The notes under the pieces are model-generated. The model worked only from the letters and a program-made list of their open reading frames with translations, searched no databases and was not told where the DNA came from. A stretch of DNA of 64,000 bases from Ifrita kowaldi (Eukaryota; Chordata; Aves; Passeriformes; Cinclosomatidae): NCBI GenBank assembly GCA_013398055.1, contig VZRS01014299.1:248001-312000 (forward strand), given 5' to 3'. A program made the translations under genes and the position numbers. Positions within the stretch are counted from its first letter, which is position 1. The number at the start of each line of letters is the position of its first letter. Below are positions 47,401 to 57,600 of this stretch, piece after piece.

Positions 47401-48501
47401 ACTGTCATGTATTTCTTTTTGAGGAAATTCCGCTTGGTTTGCTTGGCTACTAATTTTCTTTTCTTTTTTAGTCCTGCTGCTTTGTTACTAACCATTGATC
47501 AAATGGCAGAAATAATCAGTTAGTTTTTAGAGCTAAAAACTAGTATCTGCATGGCTTCCGCTGCCACCTAGGGGTATTTCATCTGGGTAAACATCACAGT
47601 AAGGGAAAACAGCCTGGAGAATGCAGCTATTGACTGATACAATTTTTTCTCAGACCTTTAGTCATTAATTTGATTAACATTAAGCTTTCTTCATTTTTGT
47701 AGAATCACTACTTACTGTATATGTCAATTAGAGTAATTTAACTGTGGCCAGCCAGAAGTAAACATGAAGGCTTTTTATACATATATATATTTTTAAATGT
47801 TTTGCAGAAAGCTGTAGAAGAACCACTAAATGGTAGGTGATATTCAAGGTTTATCTTCTAATTAAGGGATTAATTGCGGATAAAGATGGAACCAGTAGTT
47901 CTAATTCCCAGTACCACAGCACTGGGATGGCAGATTAGTGTGGCACTTACGTGGCTCTGTGAGTCAGTAAGAGTTTCATTTCCCAATGAAGTTTTGCCTG
48001 CAGCTCCAGACTCCCTGTTCTATGCCACTGTGCTTGCAAGCCAGTGCCATTGTTTGGCTGTTTTAGGACAAATCCAGTATCTCGCAATATTTTGTCCACC
48101 CTCTTTGCTTTGCTTTTAAGGGAAAAAGAGAGACTAGTCCTGAAAATTGATGTTAATTCTTCATAAGGATTTGTTTAGGTGAAATACTTAACAATCATAG
48201 CAAAATATCCTTGCCACTCTATTCTTTCACACTTCTTTGGGTTGGGGAAACTCTCTCATGGTGTTGGCAAACTGATAGCACTTAAGATGAGGGAAATCTA
48301 CAGTGAAAAAGGGAGGACTTTGATACTTATTTTTTTTTTTGCTATTATGTTCACTAATTGGCATGCTGACTAGTAGCAAGTTCTAACCTGAAGTTTAGAA
48401 TTAACCTGAATATTAATTATGAAGCATTCCTTTTTGTTTCACTCATTACTAATCCATTTTTTTTTACTTTTAAAGATGCAAAAGGAGTGATGTTAGAATG
48501 A
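35136..48501 (+). CDS. CD47: CD47 (integrin-associated protein), exons 2-11, exon 1 missing
   Basis: CD47 is a plasma-membrane protein that binds SIRP-alpha (the 'do not eat me' signal), thrombospondin and integrins. Coding exons are 35136-35486, 36775-36813, 39035-39124, 40791-40892, 41278-41370, 41892-41987, 43716-43808, 45470-45501, 47808-47832 and 48476-48501 (stop TGA). They total 315 codons including the stop, beginning after a Gly split with the missing exon 1. Order: one IgV domain, a short linker, five membrane segments (one each in exons 4-8), a cytoplasmic tail. Visible landmarks are Gln after SA (the expected mature N-terminus), the Ig cysteine pair LPCYV/YSCEV, and a third Ig cysteine (NDCNE) whose mammalian equivalent bonds to the exon 8 loop cysteine (ACPQLHG). 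The tail has KAVEEPLN, identical to human. All junctions fit in phase. With a signal peptide of about 16 residues the protein would be about 330 residues, against 323 in human. Confidence 0.95.
36775..36813 (+). CDS. CD47: CD47 exon 3, juxtamembrane linker mini-exon
   Basis: Acceptor attttctag|TTGTCAG, donor TGCG|gttagt, 39 nt, phase 1 to 1. It encodes VVSCSDETPEEKC and part of a Gly. The leading VVS matches human RVVSW. The rest is acidic and has two cysteines that human lacks (VSWFSPNEN). It is short, but phase, position and the VVS match support it. Confidence 0.85.
37296..37456 (+). repeat. Polypyrimidine tract in CD47 intron 3
   Basis: About 160 bases of almost pure C/T (repeated ttctctt and cttctt). 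The open frames across it (Phe/Leu/Ser-rich) are artefacts of this composition. Confidence 0.85.
39035..39124 (+). CDS. CD47: CD47 exon 4, first membrane segment
   Basis: Acceptor tattctctag|GATCATGG, donor GTCGTTG|gtaagt, phase 1 to 1. It encodes SWFLLVERAV and then a hydrophobic run (IISLMILLVILCAAQLSV), the first transmembrane helix. Confidence 0.93.
40291..40343 (+). repeat. G/T-rich low-complexity tract, potential G-quadruplex
   Basis: Four G-runs (GGG, GGGGGG, GGGG, GGGG) separated by T-rich spacers, on the transcribed sense strand of CD47 intron 4. The folding potential is inferred from the pattern. Confidence 0.6.
40791..40892 (+). CDS. CD47: CD47 exon 5, second membrane segment
   Basis: Acceptor tctccttaag|GATTAAAG, donor GTCCAAG|gtaagt, phase 1 to 1. 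LKYEIESQRK corresponds to human LKYRSGGMDEK, followed by the helix CIIVALVIFAIVAGVGAALF. Confidence 0.94.
41278..41370 (+). CDS. CD47: CD47 exon 6, third membrane segment
   Basis: Acceptor gtttgcag|ATGGCTA, donor GGAATTG|gtgagt, phase 1 to 1. GLGLTV matches human GLGLIV, followed by a hydrophobic helix ending QYVMFGI. Confidence 0.94.
41460..41578 (+). other. Possible alternative CD47 exon between exons 6 and 7
   Basis: A branch-like 'ctactaag' and a T-rich stretch lead to ataaacag at 41459. Read in the phase left by exon 6, the sequence stays open to TAG at 41576-41578. A donor-like A|gtgaga after 41567 would make a 108-nt exon, phase 1 to 1, that rejoins exon 7 in frame. The roughly 36-residue insert has no human counterpart that I recall. 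A 39-codon open frame is not rare by chance, so this is a candidate only. Confidence 0.25.
41892..41987 (+). CDS. CD47: CD47 exon 7, fourth membrane segment
   Basis: Acceptor tttttcccag|TTTTTGAC, donor GTCCCAG|gtaagc, phase 1 to 1. GYIIAVVGFALCV aligns with human AYILAVVGLSLCI. Confidence 0.95.
43716..43808 (+). CDS. CD47: CD47 exon 8, extracellular loop and fifth membrane segment
   Basis: Acceptor ttttcccag|CCTGTCC, donor ATTATGG|gtaagt, phase 1 to 1. ACPQLHG aligns with human ACIPMHG and keeps the loop cysteine that bonds to the Ig domain. The helix then follows (VLIAGLAIMAIASLLSLAYV). Confidence 0.95.
45139..45409 (+). repeat. CR1 LINE 3' fragment in CD47 intron 8
   Basis: CR1 3' sequence in gene orientation ('tagattggatattaggaa', 'gaaacaggctgcccagga', 'ggaggtcttctccaacctta', ending 'ggttctgtgttct'). 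It is diverged and truncated. Its 3' end is 60 bases upstream of CD47 exon 9. Confidence 0.88.
45470..45501 (+). CDS. CD47: CD47 exon 9, start of cytoplasmic tail
   Basis: Acceptor aattattttag|GTTCCAG, donor CCGGGG|gtaagc, 32 nt, phase 1 to 0. It encodes SRMKDHPRPG after the split Gly, at the place of human ASNQKTIQPPR. If the donor were skipped, translation would add nine residues and stop at TGA, giving a short-tail form. Confidence 0.85.
47808..47832 (+). CDS. CD47: CD47 exon 10, KAVEEPLN tail exon
   Basis: Acceptor atgttttgcag|AAAGCTG, donor CTAAATG|gtaggt, 25 nt, phase 0 to 1. The eight encoded residues KAVEEPLN are identical to the human tail exon, which is alternatively spliced in mammals. 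Confidence 0.93.
48476..48501 (+). CDS. CD47: CD47 exon 11, end of coding sequence
   Basis: Acceptor tacttttaaag|ATGCAAAAG. It encodes Asp (split codon) and AKGVMLE, then TGA at 48499-48501. The exon continues two bases to a strong donor TG|gtaagt at 48504, so the stop is not in the last exon. Human reads AFKESKGMMNDE here. KG and M align, but the bird frame ends differently. Confidence 0.82.
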
Positions 48502-48810
48502 TGGTAAGTCTAACAGATATTTATTTTAATGGCTAAGTATTTGAGGGCTTTGATGTTTAGAGTAACCCAGTACTAATTTGATGAAACCTGGAGGACAGGT
48601 TTCAGGGCAGGTGTTGTTCTTATTCAAATTATATTTATTGAAAGGAGAGAATATGTGTATTGTATATCAAACAGAGGGGAAGAAAGTGCATTCCTAAACA
48701 GGGAAGAGGATGAGTCAGTGAGAGAACTGTGCAATAATATGTTTCTGGTCAAACAGCTTTATGTTTCCTTTATGCCCATGTAGTATTAAAGATGCATGGA
48801 ATGTTTCCTT

Positions 48811-48853
48811 GGTGGTGGGTTGTTCTGGTTGGGGGTTTTTTGGGGTTTTATTG
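48811..48853 (+). repeat. G/T-rich low-complexity tract in CD47 intron 11
   Basis: Alternating GGTGG, GGG, GGGGG and TTTTTT, GGGG runs. Same composition as the tract at 40291-40343. Confidence 0.6.
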
Positions 48854-50965
48854 TTGATATAACTAAGCTTTCTCTATGCATTTAATTGGTGATCTCCCAT
48901 GGAAATTCACAGGAAAGTGGTTTAAAAGTAACTCCCTCCCCCTCTCCCCCTCTTTAGGTGTTACTTGAATTCTCTGGGTTTTGTTAGATTGTATTCCAAT
49001 CAGATTTCATTCAATTTATTATTTTTCAGATTACTCTCATTCAACAGCTTAATTTTAGGCTAGATGATAAGGTTTGAAAACAAAAACAGTATTATTGATT
49101 CTTTTCTATTCAGGAACTGTACTTTACATGGGAATAGGATATAAAAGCAGTTGTTGATGCTGTTGGTATTTATGTTTCTTCCTGAATACTGAGCAAGCTT
49201 GTAATGAGGTATCACTAGACCCTTAGGCTAGGACTCCTGCATTCAATTACAACATTTTGCTACTTGGGATAAAGAGTAAGACCACTCCAAATCTGTTAGT
49301 TCACTTAAAATATTTTTATATCATGCCATTTCTAGGAGGCATGAATTGACAATGTGCAAATAAATGAGGTACTAGTTAGCTCTAATTGGAAAAAGGTGTA
49401 TGAGTTAGTTTTAAAAACAGGTTTCCTTACAAATACCAAGTGCTGTTCGGTTTGTGTTACTTATGACTACTACATGGTTCATCCAAATATCCCACTTAAT
49501 TATTTTCTAAATCAATAGGAATACAAGCAGTTCTGCAGTACAAAGGACAAGTGCATTGGTGTCTCATAAACACCTTGATAAATGTATATACCAGTTGGAA
49601 TAATCTGAGCTGGATTGGAGGGGAAGGCAGGGCCTGCTCCAGAGCTGGCTACTGCTTGTTCTTCACAGAGTTATTTGAGGTCAGGAAACAAATAGATACT
49701 TGCCAGTCTATTGCATTCAGAGCAGACCAGAAGGGACATCAGGATGGGCTCACTGCAGTTACTTTATACTACTGAAGAACAAGGCAGAGTTTTGCTTGGA
49801 GATCAAATTTTAAATAAGTTGCGTGTTTTTTCTTGCATCTCACTGAGACTTATGAAAACCTACCTTCTAGTGCTGAGGTAGAGCTTCCAAAAGCACAGAA
49901 ATTGCCAATTACCCATTTCATTTTAGGGTAGAGCTAGAAGCTTGTCTGCTTTTTCTGCTCTGAAAGATGGCTCCTAACCAGTGACAGAAGGTTTTACAGA
50001 TGGAAGGCAAGTGCTCTGACTCACATGCTGGAGGCAGTAAGCTTTTGAGCTCTACCTGCTTCCTACCTTAACCTTCCCTGGAAAATTCACACACAAACTG
50101 AAGCAGGGATGAATCCAATGCTGCAGCTGACTAGCTTACAAAATAGCATACATGAAAGAAAACTAGCATTAGAATATCTGGACAGGGTTGGTCAGACAGC
50201 TGAGCCTGTGAGCCATTTCAGCTTATTCAAATTCACGAGTGAAAGCTCCAACAGTCCACAGTGTCCATTTCTTTTGTGGGAAGGCTGAAACATCACTTGC
50301 TGTTAGCAACACCTTTTTTACTATTTGAATGCTAAATGTGTTTTCAATTTTGAAATGAAAAGAAAAGAATTCTTTAAGCTGTAACTTGCATGGGCAGCAC
50401 AGAACATTGCTGTTCTTCCCAAACAATATTCCTTTTTCTTTCTTTTTAAATTCCCAGAACTGCAGAGCTATGTGATGCGTATATAAAAAGTACACCGTTG
50501 TTGATACACCGTGGCCTTGAAGATGCACTACTCAACAAGAAGAAATTCAGGAATCTAGTTGTTTTGCATGTGTGGCAAAAGTGCTTTTGATATAAATGAC
50601 GTAATTTTATAGTCACAGCAGCTGTAGCAAGGAACATGTGTGTTTGCCCACATGTGATCTTTATTTTCTTTTGTTATGGTGTATATGGGATGGTTGAGGG
50701 TGAGAATATAAAAAGCACTATTTGCCCAGAACAGAGTCTCCCTGCAGTAATCCTTAGTGGTATTATTTTCAAAAACTATCATTAATCACTGCTTTGATAA
50801 TGGGCCTGCTGAGCCCAGAGATTGCAATACCATTTAGACTATTGTTTTCTTTATTTGTGTGCATGGACAAAGTATGGTCTATGTGTATGATACAAGCAGG
50901 AAGTAGAGATTGTACAAATACATCTTTTCTGACATTCAGCAAACTTTTATAAAAAAAAAAAAAGA

Positions 50966-50971
50966 AATAAA
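50966..50971 (+). promoter_or_regulatory. Candidate proximal poly(A) signal AATAAA in CD47 3' UTR
   Basis: AATAAA directly after a 13-base A-run, about 510 bases into the 3' UTR exon. The A-run could also cause false internal priming, so use is uncertain. Confidence 0.35.
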
Positions 50972-51456
50972 AAGTTACACATAAAGTTGCATAAGTACAA
51001 AGTTTACTCCCAGCTCTCCTGAAATTATTAACAGAGTTCTAATTCCATGAGATGTTAGTATTCCTCTCTGTGGACAGTAGTCATGTGTGCTCTGGTGGCT
51101 GATATTTTTGTCGAGTGAGAGGGCTCTCCGTGCCTCCTCTGTATCCTTTGATGAGAAACTGCTCAGCTGTTGGAGCTTCATTCAGCACTGGAATTACAGA
51201 GTACAGGAGCTGGTAATCTTAATGCTGAATGTGGTTCTTGTGTGTGTTCATGTTGTGCAGTGTGTGGAACTGGAAGCAATTTCAGGCTTTCTTAACTCAG
51301 TGAATTTGTGAAAGTCGTGGATGCTTCATAAAAATAGGAGTTGTCCTATTTAGTGTATTTTTGACAGAGTTTAAAATCTTCTTTTCTTGAATGGAAAAGA
51401 GCTATATAATTTTTGACCCAAGTTTGTGTTGCTGCCATTATATCACAAATACTTAA

Positions 51457-51462
51457 AATAAA
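51457..51462 (+). promoter_or_regulatory. Candidate poly(A) signal AATAAA in CD47 3' UTR
   Basis: Canonical hexamer about 1 kb into the 3' UTR exon. No other support. Confidence 0.3.
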
Positions 51463-51754
51463 AAGGAGGAGCTGATGAGGAGTGAGGAAGCTCGGTTTCT
51501 GTATATATTTCAGTGGTACAGTTAAAAACCAGTTTACTAGGACTTGCACATTCCATGAGATTCTGCCATGTTTTACAGCTGTTTTGAGAGTTGTTCCAAT
51601 ATAGTTGGCTGCTCTTGGACTTCGTGTATGCTTTGTAGAAATCTTGACACTGTTTCCTGTTTGTACTAAGGTACTGTATTTCAAAGGCACACATGGTTTT
51701 CTCCTTCTAACAATTTAAAACTTGGTTTGGAAAGCTGTTGCCAAACAGTCATGT

Positions 51755-51760
51755 AATAAA
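51755..51760 (+). promoter_or_regulatory. Candidate poly(A) signal AATAAA in CD47 3' UTR
   Basis: Canonical hexamer in 'catgtaataaaaatcc', about 1.3 kb into the 3' UTR exon. Confidence 0.35.
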
Positions 51761-52673
51761 AATCCATGTTTTTAAAGATCCTGAGTAATTTGGCACTTCT
51801 CAGAGTTGAATGTTACAAGCTAAGGTTCATATCCATGTTGTGGGTGCATGGTGCAGGGATTTGGGTCTCTGCACGCTGAGCTCTGAGTCGCATCAAGAAT
51901 TCAACAAAACAAAACCGAGGTGTCTGATTTTACAGTAGGTGGTGTTGTAATCGTCCCTCTTGCCAAGGCTGTAGGATGGAGCCATTTAAAGCAAGCCAAG
52001 GGCCAGCCCCCACTGGGATCAGTGGTACTGGACATAGGGAAGAAGGTCATCCATGCGATACAACCTGGGAGAAGCATGGATGGCTCACACCTACTGTCCT
52101 GCTTTGTCAGTGGGAATGTTCATGCAAGATTTGAGCTCTTACTATGACTCTTTTGATACAGGTTTTTCCATAATCTCAGTGATATCTAGCTAAAGATGGG
52201 AGATGGCTCTCCATTACAGTTCAGTATAAAAACTTTTCTAATTAAGTACTGTGCAGTGCTCCCTGTTTTTAACTAGTGATTCCCTTTGGCAAGCTGAAAG
52301 TCTTAGCAGAGGAATAAAAAACCAAATCATCTGGAGTTCTCTTGAGGTATTCTGCCTTATAAAAAACATTATATATAATAGCTTTATTATTAATTTCTGT
52401 AGAGCAAACAGCAGAACCCCCCTGTGTCACCGTGGGATCAGGCCAGGCTGTTCCTAGGAATTGTCAAAACATGAGGAGCACAGTGGCTGTCTATGGGCTG
52501 CAGAATCATGGTCCCAGAAATGGGAGAAACCCACCATGCTGTTGTGTTAAGGGCTGGATTTCTTGTAGGTGTGAATTCAAAAGAGAGTTGAAAAAGTCAT
52601 TAGTACACCCAGCCAGCCCTTTCCCACCAGTAATTTAAAACCAAAGTTGTTCATAATTGTATGCTTTCATTTG

Positions 52674-52730
52674 TGTGTGTACATATGTGTGTATATATAA
52701 ATATATAGACATTTTAAATATCTATAGATC
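52674..52730 (+). repeat. TG/TA-rich low-complexity stretch in CD47 3' UTR
   Basis: gtgtgtgtacatatgtgtg followed by tatata-type sequence. A similar TATA/CATA-rich stretch exists in the human CD47 UTR as I recall it. Confidence 0.6.
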
Positions 52731-52802
52731 TATAGTCTTTACCCAAGAAATTGTTTTTATTTATGAAATGATTTTGTAAATATTGTGCTAATATACTTAA
52801 AA

Positions 52803-52808
52803 AATAAA
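52803..52808 (+). promoter_or_regulatory. CD47: Distal CD47 poly(A) signal AATAAA
   Basis: AATAAA in a context ('atatacttaaaaaataaag', then 'cattttaag') closely like the human distal CD47 signal, followed by a T/GT-rich stretch ('ttgtttttgc'). Cleavage is expected near 52820-52830. Confidence 0.8.
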
Positions 52809-52829
52809 GTCATTTTAAGTTGTTTTTGC

Positions 52830-54494
52830 AGGAGATTTTCTTGTTGCTAGCACACTGAGCTTCTGCAGCTGCTTCCATAAATTCATAGTCATAGCTGTCT
52901 TCCCCTGTCTTTATGTAGTACTTACTGGATCTACAGAAATGTTCTCAGTGTTACATAGGCTGCTGCAGATGGTTTTGGGTGGGTTTCTCCTTAAAAAGGT
53001 CATCCAGATGGTGAAGTGAGTGCGTAGGTTGCCTTGTAATAACTTCAGTTACGCTCTCCAACATCAGCCATCAAATGTTGTCACCCCAGTGTGCTGTGGG
53101 AGGAAATGAGAGCTGAGGAGTAACGAGCTGCTGCTACCACTGTAACTTCAGAAACAGCAGAGCAGGACCTCTGTCCAGTCCATCTTTGCAGCCCTGGAAT
53201 GGTATTTCTGTGAGAAGAGGATCCCTTGTGTAACTGCTGCAGAAGTTCTGGATTTCCTGAAGTTGTCTTTGATGTCCATTTGACCATGGAGAGAGGAGCT
53301 GCAAGTCCTGCCTGGTAGTCTTTCCACTCACACAGCCTCTTCAGTGGAGCTGAGCTGATGGGAACAGTGGAAATTATTGGAGATTTTAACTGTGGCTCTT
53401 GAACTTCAGCATCTCTGCAGAAATGTTTTGTGGCTTCCCTGGACACACACTTTCCTCTTAAAGGAGCCATGAACCACCATTTGAGCTATTTAAACAATTT
53501 TAACAGTTTTGGAATTTTCTGTGCAGGGACCCAACTGCAGGGTGAACTGCAAGCTCAGGAAAACTGCATGCTTGAATTTTGGGGTGAGAGAAATGGTGCT
53601 AATCTAAATGTATGTGGTTGGAGAATATCTCAACACAGTACTGTCAGAGATGCCCAGTACCTGTGATCTGGACTGCTCCAGTCAGTTCAGTCAGGAAAAC
53701 CAACCCAAACCTGAACTTCCACTCCAGAAGCCTTCTGAGAGTGCTTGATCAGAGCTCCATAATTGAGCAGTTGCTACCGAGTTACCTGCTCAAGAGCAGA
53801 AGTGAGCAGCCTCTGGTTCATTCTACTTCACAGAATCTATATTTATTTTCTATGGAAAATAATTATTTTGTGCTCTCGTGTGCTCTGTGCCTTTGTCATA
53901 GATACAGCCAGTACTGTCTTGGACTTCAGTACTTCTTGCTTCCTGTATCCTTGAGGACTTTCAAAGCTTTCATGATGAAAAGGTGTGAACCAGACTTCCT
54001 CTTGTTTCCTTGTTTCTTCCCTCCTGTGCCTGCTGCAGAAGCCCAGCAGGGGTAGGGTGTGGCCTGGTAGCTGTACCCCAAACCCTTCATGCTGCAGCTG
54101 GGCTGTGGGAAAAGGGCAAGGAGCACTCATAAAGTACAAGAAAAGGGCAGAACCAGATCATTTTTCAATGAAATGATGAATTGGCAAGAAACTTTAATAC
54201 ACAAATGTAAATAGTTCGGAGACACGGATCATCTGCTTTGGGGGAGGAAAGCTGCAGTGTTGAAACAAGTTTCAGTTTCCTTCTGTTCTCTCACTTGTTT
54301 TTAAAGACTACGGAAGGGAGGCTTTTGAAATTACTGGGCTGGAGAGTGGGTGCAGTGAAGGGAAGAGAGTCTGCCATGAATGCAAGTTTGGTGGGAGAAT
54401 TAGAGAGCATAGGAACTGCAAGTTCGCCGGAAGAGTGTGAACAGTTTCTCCTAATGTCGCTAAAATTGGTACTTTTGGACCCGTCAGAGTTCCG
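52830..54494. other. Intergenic downstream of CD47, no gene seen
   Basis: Single-copy-looking sequence. Open frames of 129 (53081-53470, minus) and 147 codons (53612-54055, plus) have no recognisable domains or splice context and are judged chance. Confidence 0.6.
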
Positions 54495-54678
54495 GGACTA
54501 TTTCTGTTTCTTCACTGAAAGGGTTGTCAAGCATTGGAACAGATTGCCCAGGGAAGTGATGGAGTCACTGGATGTGGCACTCAGTGATACAGTTTTGTTG
54601 ACGGGGGTGTTTGGTCAAAAGTTGGCCTTGATCTTGGAGGTCTTTTCCAACCTTAATAATTCCACGATTCTGTGCAGT
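54495..54678 (+). repeat. CR1 LINE 3' fragment, forward orientation
   Basis: CR1 3' sequence ('gaaagggttgtcaagcat', 'attgcccagggaagtgat', 'ggaggtcttttccaacct', ending 'attccacgattctgtg'). The left edge fades into diverged sequence, so it may begin up to 70 bases earlier. Confidence 0.86.
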
Positions 54679-57600
54679 GCTACTGTCTGCATGTGACCAA
54701 GCAGCTGAGCACATGGAGGTCCTTGGGGATGTGCAGTTGTCACATGAAGTCAGACTCCACCTCCACACCTCAGTGATGTCCCCTGGGCACAGCAACTGCC
54801 TGGTGCAGAGCAAGGTCTGGCACACCTTCAGCTTGAATTAAAGTACTGAACTTTACTGTCATTCACAATATGTGTACCTGCAGATAATGAAAGATTTTGA
54901 AACTGATTGCTCCAGTAATTAGTCTGCCCCCTTTCCTACCCCATCCCGCACCCCCTCTGCTTTTCTTTTAAGGCTGCAGAAGAGGTGGGTGCAGGTTAAA
55001 TTTGGAATGGTTACTGTGGAAAAATGAAGGAGACAACATTTTTCAGAACTTGGCTTGAGGGTACTTTTATTTGGTTGCATTCATTTAACTTTCTTTTTTG
55101 TCTTCCAGAAGTGCTACAGGAGTTGCTTTTAGAGCAAGAACATTTGGTTGTATTTTGGGAAGTTGGGGTTTTTGGGGTTTTTTTTTTTTGCTGTGTAAGA
55201 AGCAATATTCTTTAATAAACTAGATACATGGGAAAGAGGGCAAAAAAACCCTGACAAATCAGTGGAAATTCACTGTGCTGTTAAACAGAAGGTTCATCCA
55301 AGGACAAATGGAAGTTCAGACAACAGTAAAGAGAAAATGGATCTATTTAGATAAATAAATCTCAATGGATTTAAGATCTATACATTGCAATTAATTTCAT
55401 TTAAGTTTGAGCACAGCCAGTTAAGATAGTTTCACTGAAGAAAAGGTGATCAGGGTTCTCTGACATTTTGTACTAGTTCAGCTCAGTGAAAAAGAAAATT
55501 CAGCTATTGAAGATGAAGTGGAAGTAAAGGCACTGTGTTGTATGCAGACCTCTGCAGGTATGGGGAGTTAGCCTAGGTAGAACTTGGAAGCTTTGATTTG
55601 TCCCACATCAAGAAACACTGAGAAATGAAGGATCATAAGAAAATTATATAAAGTGTAATTAAAGGAGCCCAGCATGGAAATAGATTCCTGCACTGTAATT
55701 ACAAAACAGTGAGGTTTTCAGAAACAATCCATCTGGAGCTGGAGTTACAGTTAAGAATGAAAATGCTGCACCATGTCAGGCATTGACAGAGCCAGGCACT
55801 TACTGTTTTGGGAAGTTTGTGAGGTTTTGGCTGGCACAGATAAACAGGTACCACTGTAGGAACCTAAAATGTCCTCCCTTACCTGGTCTATAGGTAGGAA
55901 AAAAGTTATTTTTTGATAGACTGAGCAAGCTGAAAACTACTGTGATGTCATTTAATGTAATAATGTAAAGAAATGTGGGGTAAAAAGGTGGTGAGGGGGA
56001 GGAGGGCACCTGTTTTTTCTTTACCCTTACCTGCCCTGTCCTCTGATGCCGTGGCCCCTGGAGAACCTCATCCCAGCAGAAGATTGGGTATGGGTGCACT
56101 GGAGCCCTGCTGCCTTTGCCTCCTGTTTGACCCGGGGCACCGCCTCCTTCACTGCTCCCACAGCAGCAGCACGGCTGCTCCTCCCAGGAGTGGGGGACAG
56201 GGGGGGATACAGATCCTCTGCTGCCTGCAGCAGCAGGGAGAGAGGCTGCCAGGAAGAGGAGGAGTGGGGATGGATGCTCAGTAGAGCATTCGAGCAGGGT
56301 GTTGGATGTGGCACCCTACCACCCTTACAGCTCTGTTTATTTAATAAAGGTGATGCCTTGATACTACCCTAGCCCTGTGAGGTTTCCCTTCACGCTGCCG
56401 TTTTTTCCTCATACCCATTCTCTGGGAATTATATAAACCAAACAGTAATGGGCAATTGGGGAATTAAAGAAAATCACCGTCTTCTGAACCATGAGGTAGC
56501 TGTTGGTGTTGCAGTGGCAGTACACCAGAGCACCAAAGCATAAACAGCTTTAAATGTCATACTGAGCAGGCAATGAAGCTGGGTACAGCATCAGTGAGGA
56601 GGTACAATTAACATATGATAAAATATGTCGTGACTCTGCCAGTCACAGGAAAGGTGACAGAAGAGGAGGTGGTTCCTGTCCCCCAAGGCCAGCTAAAGGA
56701 GCTACATCACCTTCACTGGTGACAGAATGAGCTGTTGACGTGCTCTGCGGGTGAATTAAAGCACAATGCAGGCCAAAAGGCAAGGAGGGAAAAGATGCTA
56801 AAACCAAACAAGCAGCGCAGGAGAAAAGCCCGGTGCTGAAAGGTACAAGTCACTACTTGTTTATTTACCAACCACAGAAAACAGTCCCTTTACCACGTGC
56901 ACTTGGTGAGGGACTGGTCCATGCCCTGAGCCTGCTCTTAATCCAGATTACAGCCTCAGGCTGGGAAACCTGAACAAAACAACCTCAGTGCATAGCAGGA
57001 ACTGCCAGGCCAAGAGCTGGGGAGCAGCAAAGAGAAAGTGCTGGGAGCTCACAAGGCTTTGTAGAGTAGAATGGAGACCGGCAAAAGGGAGGAGGAGGGG
57101 GAGGCTCCAGCAGTATTTTCTCCATGTGAAACTGGTTGTGGGGGGTCACATCAGCAGCTGTAGTTGGTACAGTTCACCAAACTATGGGCAAGGCCTTCCC
57201 TTGCCTTCATGCTGCTCCAACACCTTTAACTTCCCCAGCAATGTTCCAGCAAGACACCTTTGGCAGGTGAGAGAAACCTCTGTCTTACTTTGACACTTAG
57301 CCCTGTTGTTTGCCATCACCAGGTCAGCTCAGGTTGGTTTCAGCCTTCCTGAAGGGGAGAAGTGAGACCAGGTTTTTTGTCGAGTTGCTTCTTAGTATAA
57401 ATACCTCCATTTGGAAGGTGTCCCCCTCCTCCCAGGGAGGGACACTGCAAGTGAGGCAGGGGCCATTGCAAGGCTTCACTTGAATCCCATGGAACTGGAG
57501 AGATGTTAAACCCACAGGACAAAGGGGAAGTGTCCAAATTGCAAACTCTGAAAGCATCACCCTAGAAGGATGGTCATACAAGTTCGAAGCTGTGTGAACC

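Larger units (their letters stand above)
50458..52825 (+). other. CD47: CD47 terminal 3' UTR exon
   Basis: Acceptor ttaaattcccag|AACTGCAG. The first bases resemble the start of the human CD47 3' UTR (AACTGAAG..GTGATG), and 'ccgtggccttga' a little further on matches human 'ccatggccttga'. The far end (52780-52825: 'ttttgtaaatattgtgcta', then AATAAA and 'cattttaag') also matches the remembered end of the human UTR. It therefore joins exon 11 across an intron of about 2 kb and spans about 2.4 kb. Open frames inside are not real genes. Confidence 0.75.

Noticed and set aside
53081..53470. 129-codon minus-strand open frame after CD47
   Set aside because: No recognisable domain and no poly(A) or promoter support. 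It could be tested by RNA-seq but nothing in the sequence favours it.
54238..54696. 152-codon + strand open frame
   Set aside because: Its second half is CR1 3' sequence, so it is not a gene.
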